NCBI GenBank assembly: GCA_025351355.1
Contig: JANXWC010000104.1
Coordinates: forward strand, 1-46,398
DNA length: 46,398 bases
Reading direction: 5' to 3'
DNA from: Hyphomicrobiaceae bacterium
GTDB taxonomy: Bacteria > Pseudomonadota > Alphaproteobacteria > Rhizobiales > Hyphomicrobiaceae
Shown piece by piece: positions 15,596 through 24,198 of this stretch. The notes below the pieces were generated by a model, which searched no databases, was not told the origin of the DNA, and worked only from the letters and a program-made list of their open reading frames with translations. The translations under genes were made by a program, and so were the position numbers. How positions within the stretch are numbered: the first letter of the stretch is position 1; each line of letters begins with the position of its first letter.

Positions 15596-16407
15596 GTGAT
15601 GCGTCCCTCGCAACGCTCGACGGCGTCACCTTGCGGCTCGGCGCGCGCGAAGTCCTGCGCGACGTTTCGCTGTCTTTTTTTGCAGGCGAAGTCGTCGCCC
15701 TCGTCGGCCCCAACGGCGCGGGCAAAACCTCGCTATTGAAGCTGCTCGCCGGACTGCTTCCGCCCACCGCCGGAACCGTCAGCATCGATGCAAGGCCACT
15801 GCCGACCTTCACGCCCAACGAGATCGCTCGACGCGTCGCCTACCTGCCGCAAGCACGCGCCATCCATTGGCCGATGACGGTGCGCGCGATCGTCGCTCTG
15901 GGACGCCTCCCGCATCATGCATCCGGCACCGCCTCCCCTGCGCGTGATGCTGAAATCGTCACCGCGGCGATGGCCGAGATGGACATCACAAGCTTCGCCG
16001 ACCGCTCTGTCCTCGCATTGTCCGGTGGCGAACAGGCGCGCGTGCTGATGGCGCGTGCCCTGGCGCAGCAGCCGCGCCTGCTGATTGCCGACGAACCCAC
16101 CGCTGGCCTCGACCTCGCCCACCAATTGGCGTTGATGCAAACCCTGCGTGCCCGTGCCGCGAGCGGCGTCACCAGCATCGTCGCCATTCACGATCTCGGC
16201 CTCGCCGCGCGCTTTGCCCATCGCATCGTGTTGCTTGCCGATGGTCAGATCGTCGCAGCCGGATCGGCTGAGGAAGTGCTCACACCCGCTCGCATCACTG
16301 CCGTCTACGGCGTTGATATGCTTGTCACGTCAGTAGATGGCATTCCTGTCTTCGTGCCCCGCTCACCCACGCACAGCGTGGCGCCCACCACCCCCGTCGG
16401 GGTTTGA
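15592..16407 (+). CDS. btuD: Cobalamin ABC transporter ATP-binding protein
   Basis: A 271-residue ABC ATPase. The Walker A motif GPNGAGKT lies at residues 39-46, the Q-loop near YLPQ (84-87), the signature LSGGE at 143-147, Walker B LLIADEP near 163-169, and the switch His in AIHDLG near 201. It would energise the BtuC permease. The GTG start overlaps the btuC stop (GTGA), so it is translationally coupled. Length is slightly above the typical 250-260 because of a Pro/Thr-rich C-terminal tail. It is the last gene under the cobalamin riboswitch; the next gene (patatin) begins 34 bp later and may be co-transcribed. Confidence 0.9.
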   Translation: MSDASLATLDGVTLRLGAREVLRDVSLSFFAGEVVALVGPNGAGKTSLLKLLAGLLPPTAGTVSIDARPLPTFTPNEIARRVAYLPQARAIHWPMTVRAIVALGRLPHHASGTASPARDAEIVTAAMAEMDITSFADRSVLALSGGEQARVLMARALAQQPRLLIADEPTAGLDLAHQLALMQTLRARAASGVTSIVAIHDLGLAARFAHRIVLLADGQIVAAGSAEEVLTPARITAVYGVDMLVTSVDGIPVFVPRSPTHSVAPTTPVGV

Positions 16408-16440
16408 CCCTCCGTTGGATGTGTTAGACTGCACGTCAAC

Positions 16441-17562
16441 ATGAGCAAGCGGGGAACCACTCGCGTGATTAAAAAACCAAAGACCATCAATCTGGCGCTG
16501 CAAGGCGGCGGATCGCACGGCGCTTTTACCTGGGGCGTCCTCGACGGCCTGCTATCACACGACGCCATCAAGATCGGCTGGATTAGCGCTACCAGTGCAG
16601 GCGCTCTCAACGCCGTGGCTCTCGCCGCCGGCCTGGCCTCCGGTGGAGCTGCCGCCGCACGCGCCAAACTGCAGGACGTCTGGGATGCCGTTGCAAAGGC
16701 CAGCGCGCCTGAATATCTGCGGCTCAATCCGTTGCTCGCCGGCATCTCGCGCTCGGGTGCACTGGCGCAGATGACGCAGATGTTTTCGCCCTACGATCTC
16801 AATCCGCTGGGGATCGATCCGTTACGCCGGCTGATCGAGGCACATATTGATTTCGAGCTCATCCGCACCACCAAGGGGCCGGAACTGCTGATCGCGGCCA
16901 CCCACGTCGCCAGCGGCACGCCGCGCTTTTTCCGTCGCGCCGAACTCACGATCGAAGCCGTCCTCGCCTCCGCCTGTCTGCCGATGCTGCAGCAGGCCGT
17001 TGAAATTGACGGGCAATCCTATTGGGACGGCGGCTTTTCGGCCAATCCAGAATTGTTGACAATCGCCGCCGAGAGTCCCATCGAAGATACCTTGATCGTG
17101 CAATTGGTGCCGCTGCTGCGACCGCAGAAACCAACCAGCGCGCGCGAGATCGGCGGCCATGTCAGCCACCTCACGTTCAACCAGCCGTTCCTGCGCGAAC
17201 TCGAGCAGATCGAAACCATCCGCCGGCTGGCGGCCCGTCGCCGCGGACTGTTTGGTGACGCCCCCGACGAGCGCGATGCCAAGATTGCCGCGCATCGCTT
17301 CCATCTGATCGAAGCCGGCCGCTTCACCGGCTCGCTCACCGTCGAGAGCCGCGGTAAACCGGAGCTGGAACTGCTGAATTATCTGCGCAGTGCCGGCGCT
17401 ACCGAGGCCGGCAAGTGGCTCGACCGCAGCTGGCGCGACGTCGGCCATCGCGACACCGCCGAAATCGCCCAACGCTTGGCAGCCCACCGCGCCACCGCCT
17501 ATCCAGCGACAGCCGACCCCGCGGTCGCGCTTGCCATCAGCAAACCGGACGCGGCGGCTTGA
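16441..17562 (+). CDS. Patatin-like phospholipase
   Basis: A 373-residue patatin-family lipid acyl hydrolase with a Ser-Asp dyad. The oxyanion motif is LQGGGSHGAFTWGVL (residues 20-34), the nucleophile elbow is ATSAG (50-54, Ser52) and the catalytic Asp is in WDGGFSANPE near 196. In this protein Ala replaces the usual first Gly of the G-x-S-x-G elbow, a variation also compatible with activity. There is no signal peptide, so it is probably cytoplasmic or membrane-associated. The substrate could be phospholipids or polyhydroxyalkanoate; nothing in the neighbourhood decides. It follows btuD by 33 bp in the same direction and is convergent with the DUF934 gene. Confidence 0.9.
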   Translation: MSKRGTTRVIKKPKTINLALQGGGSHGAFTWGVLDGLLSHDAIKIGWISATSAGALNAVALAAGLASGGAAAARAKLQDVWDAVAKASAPEYLRLNPLLAGISRSGALAQMTQMFSPYDLNPLGIDPLRRLIEAHIDFELIRTTKGPELLIAATHVASGTPRFFRRAELTIEAVLASACLPMLQQAVEIDGQSYWDGGFSANPELLTIAAESPIEDTLIVQLVPLLRPQKPTSAREIGGHVSHLTFNQPFLRELEQIETIRRLAARRRGLFGDAPDERDAKIAAHRFHLIEAGRFTGSLTVESRGKPELELLNYLRSAGATEAGKWLDRSWRDVGHRDTAEIAQRLAAHRATAYPATADPAVALAISKPDAAA

Positions 17563-17595
17563 TACGGACGTGCCACGGGCCAAACAAGCCCCGCC

Positions 17596-18114
17596 TTACT
17601 CCGCCGCTTCCAACACCGGCACGCGGCCGAAGCTCGGCGTGGTCCGCGCACGGCCGTAGACGGCGGTCTGATAGACTTCCCGCACCACCGAGAGGTGACC
17701 AGCTTCGAGCGTGCGCAACGTTGGCGCATGGCTGACCACGAAGCTGTCGAAGCCGCAACGCAGCATCAGCGGGATCTGATCGATCAGCACCTCGCCGGTG
17801 GCCCGCACTTCGCCTTCGAAAGTCAACGTATCGCGCAATCGCCGTGCCAGCGAATAACCACGGCCATCGGTGAATTTCGCAAACGGAATGGCGATCAGCG
17901 CCAGCTTGCCGAGGTCGTCGGTGGCGACGTCAAACTCAGCCGTCGCATCGACCGCGACGCCGATCGGCGCCTTCAGCGCCAGCAGTTCGCCGCGGCTTTC
18001 GCGCCAGCGCTTCAGCGACACGATCACCGGCGTCGCCTGCGGCAAAGGCGCCGCATCGTCGACCACCACGAACGTATCGTTCACGAAACGGCTGTTCTTC
18101 CAGAGTTTGCTCAT
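17596..18114 (-). CDS. DUF934 domain protein of the sulfite assimilation operon
   Basis: A 172-residue DUF934 protein. Genes of this family are almost always found next to cysI in alpha- and betaproteobacteria and are often called putative oxidoreductases, but no activity is established. Recognisable parts are the central IPFAKFTDGRGYSLARRLR near residue 75 and the C-terminal CGFDSFVV region. The start MSKLWK follows the cysI stop with 1 bp between, so the two are translationally coupled. It is the last gene of the cluster here; cysH, which often follows, is absent because the convergent patatin gene comes next. Confidence 0.85.
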   Translation of the reverse strand: MSKLWKNSRFVNDTFVVVDDAAPLPQATPVIVSLKRWRESRGELLALKAPIGVAVDATAEFDVATDDLGKLALIAIPFAKFTDGRGYSLARRLRDTLTFEGEVRATGEVLIDQIPLMLRCGFDSFVVSHAPTLRTLEAGHLSVVREVYQTAVYGRARTTPSFGRVPVLEAAE

Positions 18115-18115
18115 T

Positions 18116-19816
18116 TCAGACTTCCTCGACGATACGTTGGGTGGATGACTTGGACGGCCCATAGAGGGCCTCCTTGAACGGCTTGGCGCCGAGGCGGCGA
18201 TAGGTCTGGAGAAACGACTCTGCCTTCGAGATGCGCCCGGAGGTGTAGACACCGATGATGGTTTCGATGGCATCAGGAACTTCCTCGGCGGGGAAGCTTG
18301 GCCCCAGGATCGAGCCGATATCGGCATCGTCCTTGGGACTGCCGCCGAGCGTGATCTGGTAATGCTCGGTGCCTTTCTTATCGACGCCGAGGATGCCGAT
18401 ATTGCCCGCATGATGGTGACCACAGGCGTTGATGCAGCCGGAAATATTGAGGCGCAGCGGGCCGATATCGTCCGCCTTCGCGGGGTCTGCAAAACGTTTG
18501 GCGATCTCTTGTGCAACGGGGATGGCGCGGGCGTTGGCAAGCGAGCAGTAATCAAGGCCCGGGCAGGCGATGATATCGGTGATCAACTCGGTATTGCCGG
18601 TGGCCAGACCGGACGAGAGCAGCGCGTCGTAAACTTTCCCGACATCGCTCAGCGCCACCGTCGGCAGCACCAGGTTCTGCTGATAGGTGACCCGTATCTC
18701 GTCATGACCGAACTGCTCGGCCAGCGCCGCAACGGCTTCCATCTGCTCGCTCGTCGCATCTCCCGGCACCTTGCCCGGCTCCTTCAGCGAGATGTTGACG
18801 ATGCGATGACCGGCGATCTTGTGCGCCATCACGTTGTTGCGCAGCCAGCGCGCAAAGCCCGCATCCGACGCGCGTCGCGCAGCGATTACATTGTCTTCGT
18901 TGGGCTTCGGCGCCAGTGCGAGCGGCGCAAAATACTTGGCGATGCGTTGATATTCGGAAGCCGGCAGATCGATCGACGGCTTCTCGATCTTCGACCACTC
19001 CGCCATCACCTGCCGGCGGAATTCGTCGACGCCCAGCGCGTTGACCAGGATCTTGATGCGCGCCTTGTAGATGTTGTCGCGACGGCCGTGCAGGTTGTAA
19101 ACGCGCATCGTCGCCTCGAGGAACGACAGCAGATGCTCACGCGGCAGAAAGTCGTTGAGCGGCAGCGCGACGTAGGGTGTGCGCCCCTGACCGCCGCCGA
19201 CATAGACGCCGAAGCCAATTTTGCCGGCGTTCTCGCCGCGCCCCTTGACCATGCGTAGGCCGATATCGTGAAAGGCAATAGCCGCGCGGTCCTCGGCGGC
19301 GCCCGTGATCGCGACTTTGAACTTGCGCGGCAGGAAGAGGAATTCCGGGTGGATCGACGACCACTGGCGGATCACCTCGGCCCACACGCGCGGATCTTCG
19401 ATCTCGTCGGGCGCGACGCCCGCGTAAGGGTCGGCGGTCGTGTTGCGGATGCAGTTGCCGCTGGTCTGGATGCAGTGCATTTCCACTTCAGCAAGCGCGG
19501 CAAGCATATCTGGCGCATCTTCCAGCTTCGACCAGTTGAGCTGTAAATTCTGCCGCGTCGTGAAATGCCCGAAACCGCGATCCCACTTGCGCGCGATGAA
19601 CGCGAGCTTGCGCATCTGCCGCGCCGACAGCACCCCGTAGGGCACCGCGATGCGCAACATGTAGGCGTGCAACTGCAGATAAAGCCCATTCTGAAGGCGC
19701 AACGGCTTGAACTGATCTTCGGTCAGATCGCCAGCGAGCCTGCGGCCGACCTGGTCGCGGAACTGCGCGACGCGCGAGTTGACGAAGGCATGATCGAATT
19801 CATCGTAGCGATACAT
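18116..19816 (-). CDS. cysI: Sulfite reductase hemoprotein (nitrite/sulfite reductase)
   Basis: A 566-residue siroheme/[4Fe-4S] reductase of the nitrite/sulfite reductase family. Two tandem ferredoxin-like half-domains and siroheme-binding regions are present. The cluster ligands are in CPGLDYC (around residue 418) and GCINACGHH (around 460). It would reduce sulfite to sulfide with six electrons; neighbours cysG (siroheme), DUF2849 and DUF934 support sulfite rather than nitrite. No CysJ flavoprotein is present and a [2Fe-2S] ferredoxin gene heads the operon, suggesting ferredoxin as donor. The start MYRYDEFDHAF at 19816 has AGGAAG upstream and matches the usual family N-terminus; an upstream ATG at 19870 would add 18 residues. 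Confidence 0.9.
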   Translation of the reverse strand: MYRYDEFDHAFVNSRVAQFRDQVGRRLAGDLTEDQFKPLRLQNGLYLQLHAYMLRIAVPYGVLSARQMRKLAFIARKWDRGFGHFTTRQNLQLNWSKLEDAPDMLAALAEVEMHCIQTSGNCIRNTTADPYAGVAPDEIEDPRVWAEVIRQWSSIHPEFLFLPRKFKVAITGAAEDRAAIAFHDIGLRMVKGRGENAGKIGFGVYVGGGQGRTPYVALPLNDFLPREHLLSFLEATMRVYNLHGRRDNIYKARIKILVNALGVDEFRRQVMAEWSKIEKPSIDLPASEYQRIAKYFAPLALAPKPNEDNVIAARRASDAGFARWLRNNVMAHKIAGHRIVNISLKEPGKVPGDATSEQMEAVAALAEQFGHDEIRVTYQQNLVLPTVALSDVGKVYDALLSSGLATGNTELITDIIACPGLDYCSLANARAIPVAQEIAKRFADPAKADDIGPLRLNISGCINACGHHHAGNIGILGVDKKGTEHYQITLGGSPKDDADIGSILGPSFPAEEVPDAIETIIGVYTSGRISKAESFLQTYRRLGAKPFKEALYGPSKSSTQRIVEEV

Positions 19817-19898
19817 GTGATCTGCTTCCTGCTGTCGCATCCGCCAGCCGACACCCACTGAGGTAGCCATGGCGTCAGTTTTTCGACGAGTTATTCGG

Positions 19899-20180
19899 TC
19901 AAACCGTCGGCCCGCGTGCGGCGCGGATCCGTTCCTTCACCGACAACGCTTTGGGTGACCCAGCGCTGACGTCGACGTCGATGGCGTAGACGCCGACCAC
20001 CTGCTGCGATGCGACAGCCTTGGCAGCGATCGCTTCCAAAGCGGACAATTGCGCCGCATCCGTCGCCACGCTGGCGTCCGTCAACTCCGGCACCCAATCG
20101 TCGTTGGCCGCGAGATAAACAACATCGCCGACCCGCAATCGGTTGGCCGTCACGACTTGCGGTGAAAATGCACTAGCCAT
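19899..20180 (-). CDS. DUF2849 domain protein
   Basis: A 93-residue DUF2849 protein. The family is small, found mainly in alphaproteobacteria, and almost always between cysG and cysI, so it is thought to take part in sulfite reduction; its biochemical role is not known. The N-terminus (VVTANRLRVGDVVYLAANDD) and the C-terminal RIRAARGP are typical. Its start overlaps the end of cysG by 8 bp, indicating translational coupling, and cysI follows after about 80 bp. Confidence 0.88.
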   Translation of the reverse strand: MASAFSPQVVTANRLRVGDVVYLAANDDWVPELTDASVATDAAQLSALEAIAAKAVASQQVVGVYAIDVDVSAGSPKALSVKERIRAARGPTV

Positions 20181-21621
20181 CGATAGCCCCCAATTCCGCT
20201 TTGTATCCTGCTTCAGCCACGATCCGTGTCACGGCGCCCGCCGCATCGAGCCCGGCAACTTCGCCGACGATCAGCACGGCGGCCTTCGACAATCCCAGCC
20301 GCTCCGGAGCTGACGCCAGCACATCCAGCGTCGTCGCGATGCGGCGCTCGCCGGCGTGGCTGACGTGTTCGACAGCCATAACCGGCGTCGCCCGAGACCA
20401 ACCCGCAGCAAGCAACATGGTCGCCAGCTTCCCTGATGTCGAAACAGCCATGTAGATGGCCAGCGTCGCACGCGCATTGGCGAGCGCGCGGAAGTCGACT
20501 TGATCAAATTCGGCGCCGCCATCCCCGGCCTTGTGCCCCGACAGGAAAGTCACCGACCGCGACAGATCGCGATGCGTCAGCGGGATTTGCAGCGAAGCCG
20601 ACGCCGCCATCGCCGCTGTGATGCCCGGTACGACTTCGACGGCAATGCCCGTGGCGCGCAGTGTATCGATCTCTTCGCCGCCGCGGCCGAACATGAAGGG
20701 ATCGCCACCTTTCAGCCGCACGACCGTCTTGCCCTGACGGGCATAGTGGACAATCAGCTCGTTGATTTCGGCCTGCGAGCGGGAATGCCGACCCTTGGCC
20801 TTGCCGACGCAGATGATCTCCGCCTCTCGGCGCGCATGTTCGAGCACTGCGTAACTCGCCAGAAAATCGTGCAGAATGATGTCGGCCGATTTGAGCGCGC
20901 GCACCGCCTTCAGCGTCAGCAATTCCGGATCGCCAGGCCCCGCGCCCACCAGCAACACCCGCCCCATTTTGCCGACCGGGCTGTCGGTGCCGTCAAGTTC
21001 GGCCTCCAGTAGCGCGCGCCCCTTAACCTCGTCGCCGTCGAGAATAGCGCGTGAAGCAGCACCACCAAACACCGCTTCCCAGAACGCACGTCGTCCCGCC
21101 CCTTGCGGTAACTTGGCCGAGATCGCCGCACGATATTCCCTGGCGATATCCGCAAGCCGTCCCAGGCGCGGATGCAATTCCTGTTCGAGGGTTGCGCGCA
21201 GCCGCGTCGCCAGCACCGGCGCCGCGCCGTCCGTTCCGATCGCCACCGTGACCGTGCCGCGATCGACGATCGCACCAAGCGCAAACGTGCTCAGGAACGG
21301 TCGGTCCGGCACGTTGACAGGCACGCCGAAGCCGCGCGCCAGGTCCGAGATTATGGCATCCGCGGCATCATCACCCGTCGCTGAGATGACGAGAATACGC
21401 CCCTGCACGTCGGCGGCCGTGATGCCGCGCTTGAGATGTTCGATCTGGCCAGCCCCCACGAGTGCATCAAAAGCCGCATCCAACCGATCAGCAGCAACTG
21501 TGACGCATGCGCAACGCGACAGCAGCAAGCGCGCCTTCGCGGCGGCCAGTGCCGTGCCGCCGTTGATCAGCGGCCGCGCCGTCTCGAAGTCCAGAAAGAT
21601 CGGAAACCCACGCATGCCCAT
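20173..21621 (-). CDS. cysG: Siroheme synthase (precorrin-2 dehydrogenase/ferrochelatase and uroporphyrin-III C-methyltransferase)
   Basis: A 482-residue multifunctional siroheme synthase. The N-terminal half (to about residue 215) is the NAD-dependent precorrin-2 dehydrogenase/ferrochelatase with a Rossmann-like start (FLDFETARPLINGG). The C-terminal half is the SAM-dependent methyltransferase: VGAGPGDPELLTLKAVRAL near 226, VRLKGGDPFMFGRGGEE near 300 and VPGITAAMAASA near 328. It makes siroheme for the adjacent sulfite reductase; its precorrin-2 could in principle also feed cobalamin synthesis, but no such genes are in the window. The start abuts the ferredoxin stop with no gap. A second ATG lies two codons later. 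A Thr replaces the third Gly of the usual GGG motif. Confidence 0.92.
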   Translation of the reverse strand: MGMRGFPIFLDFETARPLINGGTALAAAKARLLLSRCACVTVAADRLDAAFDALVGAGQIEHLKRGITAADVQGRILVISATGDDAADAIISDLARGFGVPVNVPDRPFLSTFALGAIVDRGTVTVAIGTDGAAPVLATRLRATLEQELHPRLGRLADIAREYRAAISAKLPQGAGRRAFWEAVFGGAASRAILDGDEVKGRALLEAELDGTDSPVGKMGRVLLVGAGPGDPELLTLKAVRALKSADIILHDFLASYAVLEHARREAEIICVGKAKGRHSRSQAEINELIVHYARQGKTVVRLKGGDPFMFGRGGEEIDTLRATGIAVEVVPGITAAMAASASLQIPLTHRDLSRSVTFLSGHKAGDGGAEFDQVDFRALANARATLAIYMAVSTSGKLATMLLAAGWSRATPVMAVEHVSHAGERRIATTLDVLASAPERLGLSKAAVLIVGEVAGLDAAGAVTRIVAEAGYKAELGAIDG

Positions 21622-22023
21622 TTACTCCGCAGCGTCCAGGTAACGCGTATCGACGCTGTCCGGCTGCAACTCCAAAACCAAACCGTCGAGTTCTTCGGTC
21701 ATTTGGATCTGGCAACTGAGCCGCGACCGCTCATCTGCCGATGCGATCTCGTCGAGTTTGTCCAGTTCGTCGTTCGCAGGCGCGGGCAATTTCGATGCCC
21801 AGTCCGCCGGCACGCGACAATGGCAAGTCGCGCAAACGCCTGATCCGCCGCACTCCGCTTTAATCGGCAAGCCCGCGGCGCGGATCAATTCCATGGCGTT
21901 AAATCCGGCAGCCGCCTCGATCTTGTGCACGCTGCCCAAACCCAGCTGGATCTCGAGGCCCAGAAACGGGCCGTCTTGATCACCGGCATCGGCAAACTGT
22001 GCAGCTGTCAGTTGGTCAAGCAT
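21622..22023 (-). CDS. [2Fe-2S] ferredoxin, adrenodoxin/ISC type
   Basis: A 133-residue ferredoxin with the cluster ligands C58-x5-C64-x2-C67 and C104, the spacing of the adrenodoxin/ISC type. An N-terminal extension of about 20 residues precedes the fold. It is the first gene of the sulfite assimilation operon and directly abuts cysG. That position suggests it donates electrons to the sulfite reductase in place of a CysJ flavoprotein, which is inference. A role in Fe-S cluster assembly is the alternative for this ferredoxin type, but no isc or hsc genes are nearby. A palindrome at 22111-22123, about 90 bp upstream, may regulate it. Confidence 0.88.
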   Translation of the reverse strand: MLDQLTAAQFADAGDQDGPFLGLEIQLGLGSVHKIEAAAGFNAMELIRAAGLPIKAECGGSGVCATCHCRVPADWASKLPAPANDELDKLDEIASADERSRLSCQIQMTEELDGLVLELQPDSVDTRYLDAAE

Positions 22024-22478
22024 GTCTTATGCCAAGGGAGGACGGGAACTCGTGCACTGCAACATAGTGGAAAAATCTTCCACTTTGCAGGGGTCAAGAG
22101 GAATAAGAACGGAATATCATTCCCTGAAGCATCGAAAGATACCCGTCCTCATATCGGGCGAGGCGGAGTATCACAGGTGCGCCAAAGTGCGATGCAGTAA
22201 AAAATTTGCGAGGCCCGTTCGGTAACCATCCAGACCGTCGCAGGCCCACGCCGACGTCGCCTTCCGATGATACTGAAGCCTTGACCGCATCCGGTGAAAA
22301 ACGCATAAGCACGCCATGATACGCGCTCAAGCACATCCCGCGCTTTGTTGCGGCCACCGGGTTGATATTTTCACCAGCTGAACCAAGCTGGCGCGCGCGT
22401 TCCGTTGTCTATCGTTTGGAAGCGCCCCGCCAGCCGGCGATGGGATCCGCCGACCTTTGATCCGGCGAGGCCGAAACG
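22024..22478. other. Divergent intergenic region between ferredoxin and cysS
   Basis: About 455 bp separate the divergent ferredoxin-cysG-cysI operon and cysS. It should contain both promoters. The only clear element is the palindrome at 22111-22123. A minus-strand ORF of 87 codons (22094-22357) has no recognised similarity and overlaps the palindrome, so it is not called. GAGG at about 22469 may be the cysS ribosome binding site. Confidence 0.4.
22111..22123. promoter_or_regulatory. Candidate operator palindrome of the sulfite assimilation operon
   Basis: GGAATATCATTCC is a perfect 5-3-5 inverted repeat (GGAAT/ATTCC). It lies about 88-100 bp upstream of the ferredoxin start in a plausible promoter position. 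No regulator can be named from the sequence. Confidence 0.35.
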
Positions 22479-23906
22479 ATGTCTGACACACTCTATCTTT
22501 ACAATACTCTCACTCGACAGAAGGCGCCATTCGCGCCGATCGACGCGGCCAACGTGCGCATGTATGTGTGCGGCCCCACGGTCTACGATCTCGCCCACAT
22601 CGGCAACGCGCGGCCGATCATCGTCTTCGACGTGCTGTTCCGTCTGTTGCGGCACATCTACGGCGCTGACCATGTCACGTACGCGCGCAACATCACCGAC
22701 GTCGACGACAAGATCAATGCACGCGCCGCCGAGCGCTTTCCGAAGCTGCCGCCGGTCAAGGCGATCCGCAAGCTGACCGAAGAGACCGTCACCCAGTTTC
22801 ACGCCGACATCGCGTCGTTGGGTGTGCTGGAACCCACCGTCGAGCCGCGGGCCACCGAGCACATCGCCGAAATGGTTGCCTTGTGCGACACGCTGATCGC
22901 CAAGGGACACGCCTACGTCGCAGCCGACCACGTGCTGTTCGACGCCACCACGATGCCCGACTATGGCAAGCTCGCCAATCGCACCCTTGACGAAATGGAG
23001 GCCGGCGCTCGCGTCGATGTCGCCCCCTACAAGAAGAACTCCACCGACTTCGTGCTGTGGAAGCCATCGGAACCAGGTCAACCCGCATGGCCATCGCCCG
23101 GCGGCATCATAACGGCAGGGCGACCAGGTTGGCACATCGAATGCTCGGCAATGGCCGGCAAGCATCTCGGCGAGGTGTTCGACATCCACGGCGGCGGCAT
23201 CGATCTGGTATTCCCCCACCATGAGAACGAACTCGCCCAATCGCGCTGCGCGCACGGCACCGACGTGATGGCGAACGTGTGGATGCACAACGGCTTCCTG
23301 CAGGTCGAAGGCGAGAAAATGTCGAAGAGCGTCGGCAATTTCTTTTCCATTCACGAATTACAAGAGACCGAAGTATTCGGCAAGCAGCCCTGGCACGGCC
23401 GCGTGTTGCGCTTCGCCATGTTGTCGACGCACTACCGCCAGCCGATAGACTGGACCCTCGAGCGCGTCATGCAGGCCAAGAACGCGCTGCAGGAATTCGC
23501 CGGCCTCGTGCACGGTGTGACCGCGGCCACCAACCCCAACCCCGATGTCGTCGGCGCCCTGCGCGATGACCTCAATACGCCCAGCGCCATCTCCATCCTG
23601 CACGGCCTGGCGAAATCGGCAAAGCGCGGCGATGCGGCCAAAGCCGCCGACCTCCGCGCGACGTTGGAATTCCTCGGCCTCTACGGCGGCGAGACAGCAG
23701 CCGAGTTGTCGCTGCAGAAATTCGCGCAGGTCGATGCCAAGCAAGTCTACGCGCTGATCGACCAGCGCCTCGAAGCACGCAAGAACAAGGATTTCAAGGA
23801 AAGCGACCGCATCCGCGACGAAATCAGTGCCATGGGCGTCGTGCTGAAAGATGCCAAAGACCCCAAGACTGGCGAAATCGTCACCACCTGGGAGATGAAG
23901 CGGTGA
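22479..23906 (+). CDS. cysS: Cysteinyl-tRNA synthetase
   Basis: A 475-residue class I aminoacyl-tRNA synthetase that charges tRNA-Cys. The zinc site begins with Cys31 in [10 protein letters not shown], the ATP motif appears as HIGN (residues 40-43), the zinc/active region includes GWHIECSAM near 225, and KMSKS is at 280-284. Length is normal for bacterial CysRS. The gene is divergent from the sulfite assimilation operon, joining cysteine supply and use in the same neighbourhood. The start ATG 22479 gives the standard N-terminus with YNTLTR. About 290 bp of non-coding DNA with a dispersed repeat follow it. Confidence 0.96.
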   Translation: MSDTLYLYNTLTRQKAPFAPIDAANVRMYVCGPTVYDLAHIGNARPIIVFDVLFRLLRHIYGADHVTYARNITDVDDKINARAAERFPKLPPVKAIRKLTEETVTQFHADIASLGVLEPTVEPRATEHIAEMVALCDTLIAKGHAYVAADHVLFDATTMPDYGKLANRTLDEMEAGARVDVAPYKKNSTDFVLWKPSEPGQPAWPSPGGIITAGRPGWHIECSAMAGKHLGEVFDIHGGGIDLVFPHHENELAQSRCAHGTDVMANVWMHNGFLQVEGEKMSKSVGNFFSIHELQETEVFGKQPWHGRVLRFAMLSTHYRQPIDWTLERVMQAKNALQEFAGLVHGVTAATNPNPDVVGALRDDLNTPSAISILHGLAKSAKRGDAAKAADLRATLEFLGLYGGETAAELSLQKFAQVDAKQVYALIDQRLEARKNKDFKESDRIRDEISAMGVVLKDAKDPKTGEIVTTWEMKR

Positions 23907-24198
23907 GTTCGTTTACCGATAGACGACCTGCAGCCGTGGCATCGATGGCGTGCAATCTGCAGCTTGTCGTGGATGGCCGACTGCGCGGCCAGGACGATAG
24001 AAGGGTGCAAAAGAGCGGCAAGGACACGAAACATTCATCACGACCGCACATCAAGAATTGCGGTCGCATCAATGACTGCAAATGTCCCGACCGTAGTGCC
24101 CTCGCCTGCTGCAACCATCCCCATCATCATGGCCGCGCAGGCGGCCACCCACGACAAACCTCGACGAACTCGTTGTCGTCATTTGTCCGGGAGATGAC
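23907..24198. other. Intergenic DNA after cysS
   Basis: About 290 bp without a believable gene. It contains the second copy of the short hairpin repeat (24127-24151). A 100-codon plus-strand frame beginning at 23903 runs across the repeat, is cysteine/histidine-rich in an implausible way and is regarded as spurious. Confidence 0.45.
24127..24151. repeat. Short hairpin repeat, copy 2 of 2
   Basis: Identical over 25 bp to 13495-13519, in the same orientation, with the hairpin core GGCCGC-GCAG-GCGGCC. It lies about 220 bp after the cysS stop and 48 bp before the GFA-family gene. Confidence 0.75.

Noticed and set aside
22094..22357. 87-codon minus-strand frame upstream of the ferredoxin gene
   Set aside because: No recognised similarity, no clear ribosome binding site, and it overlaps the promoter palindrome.
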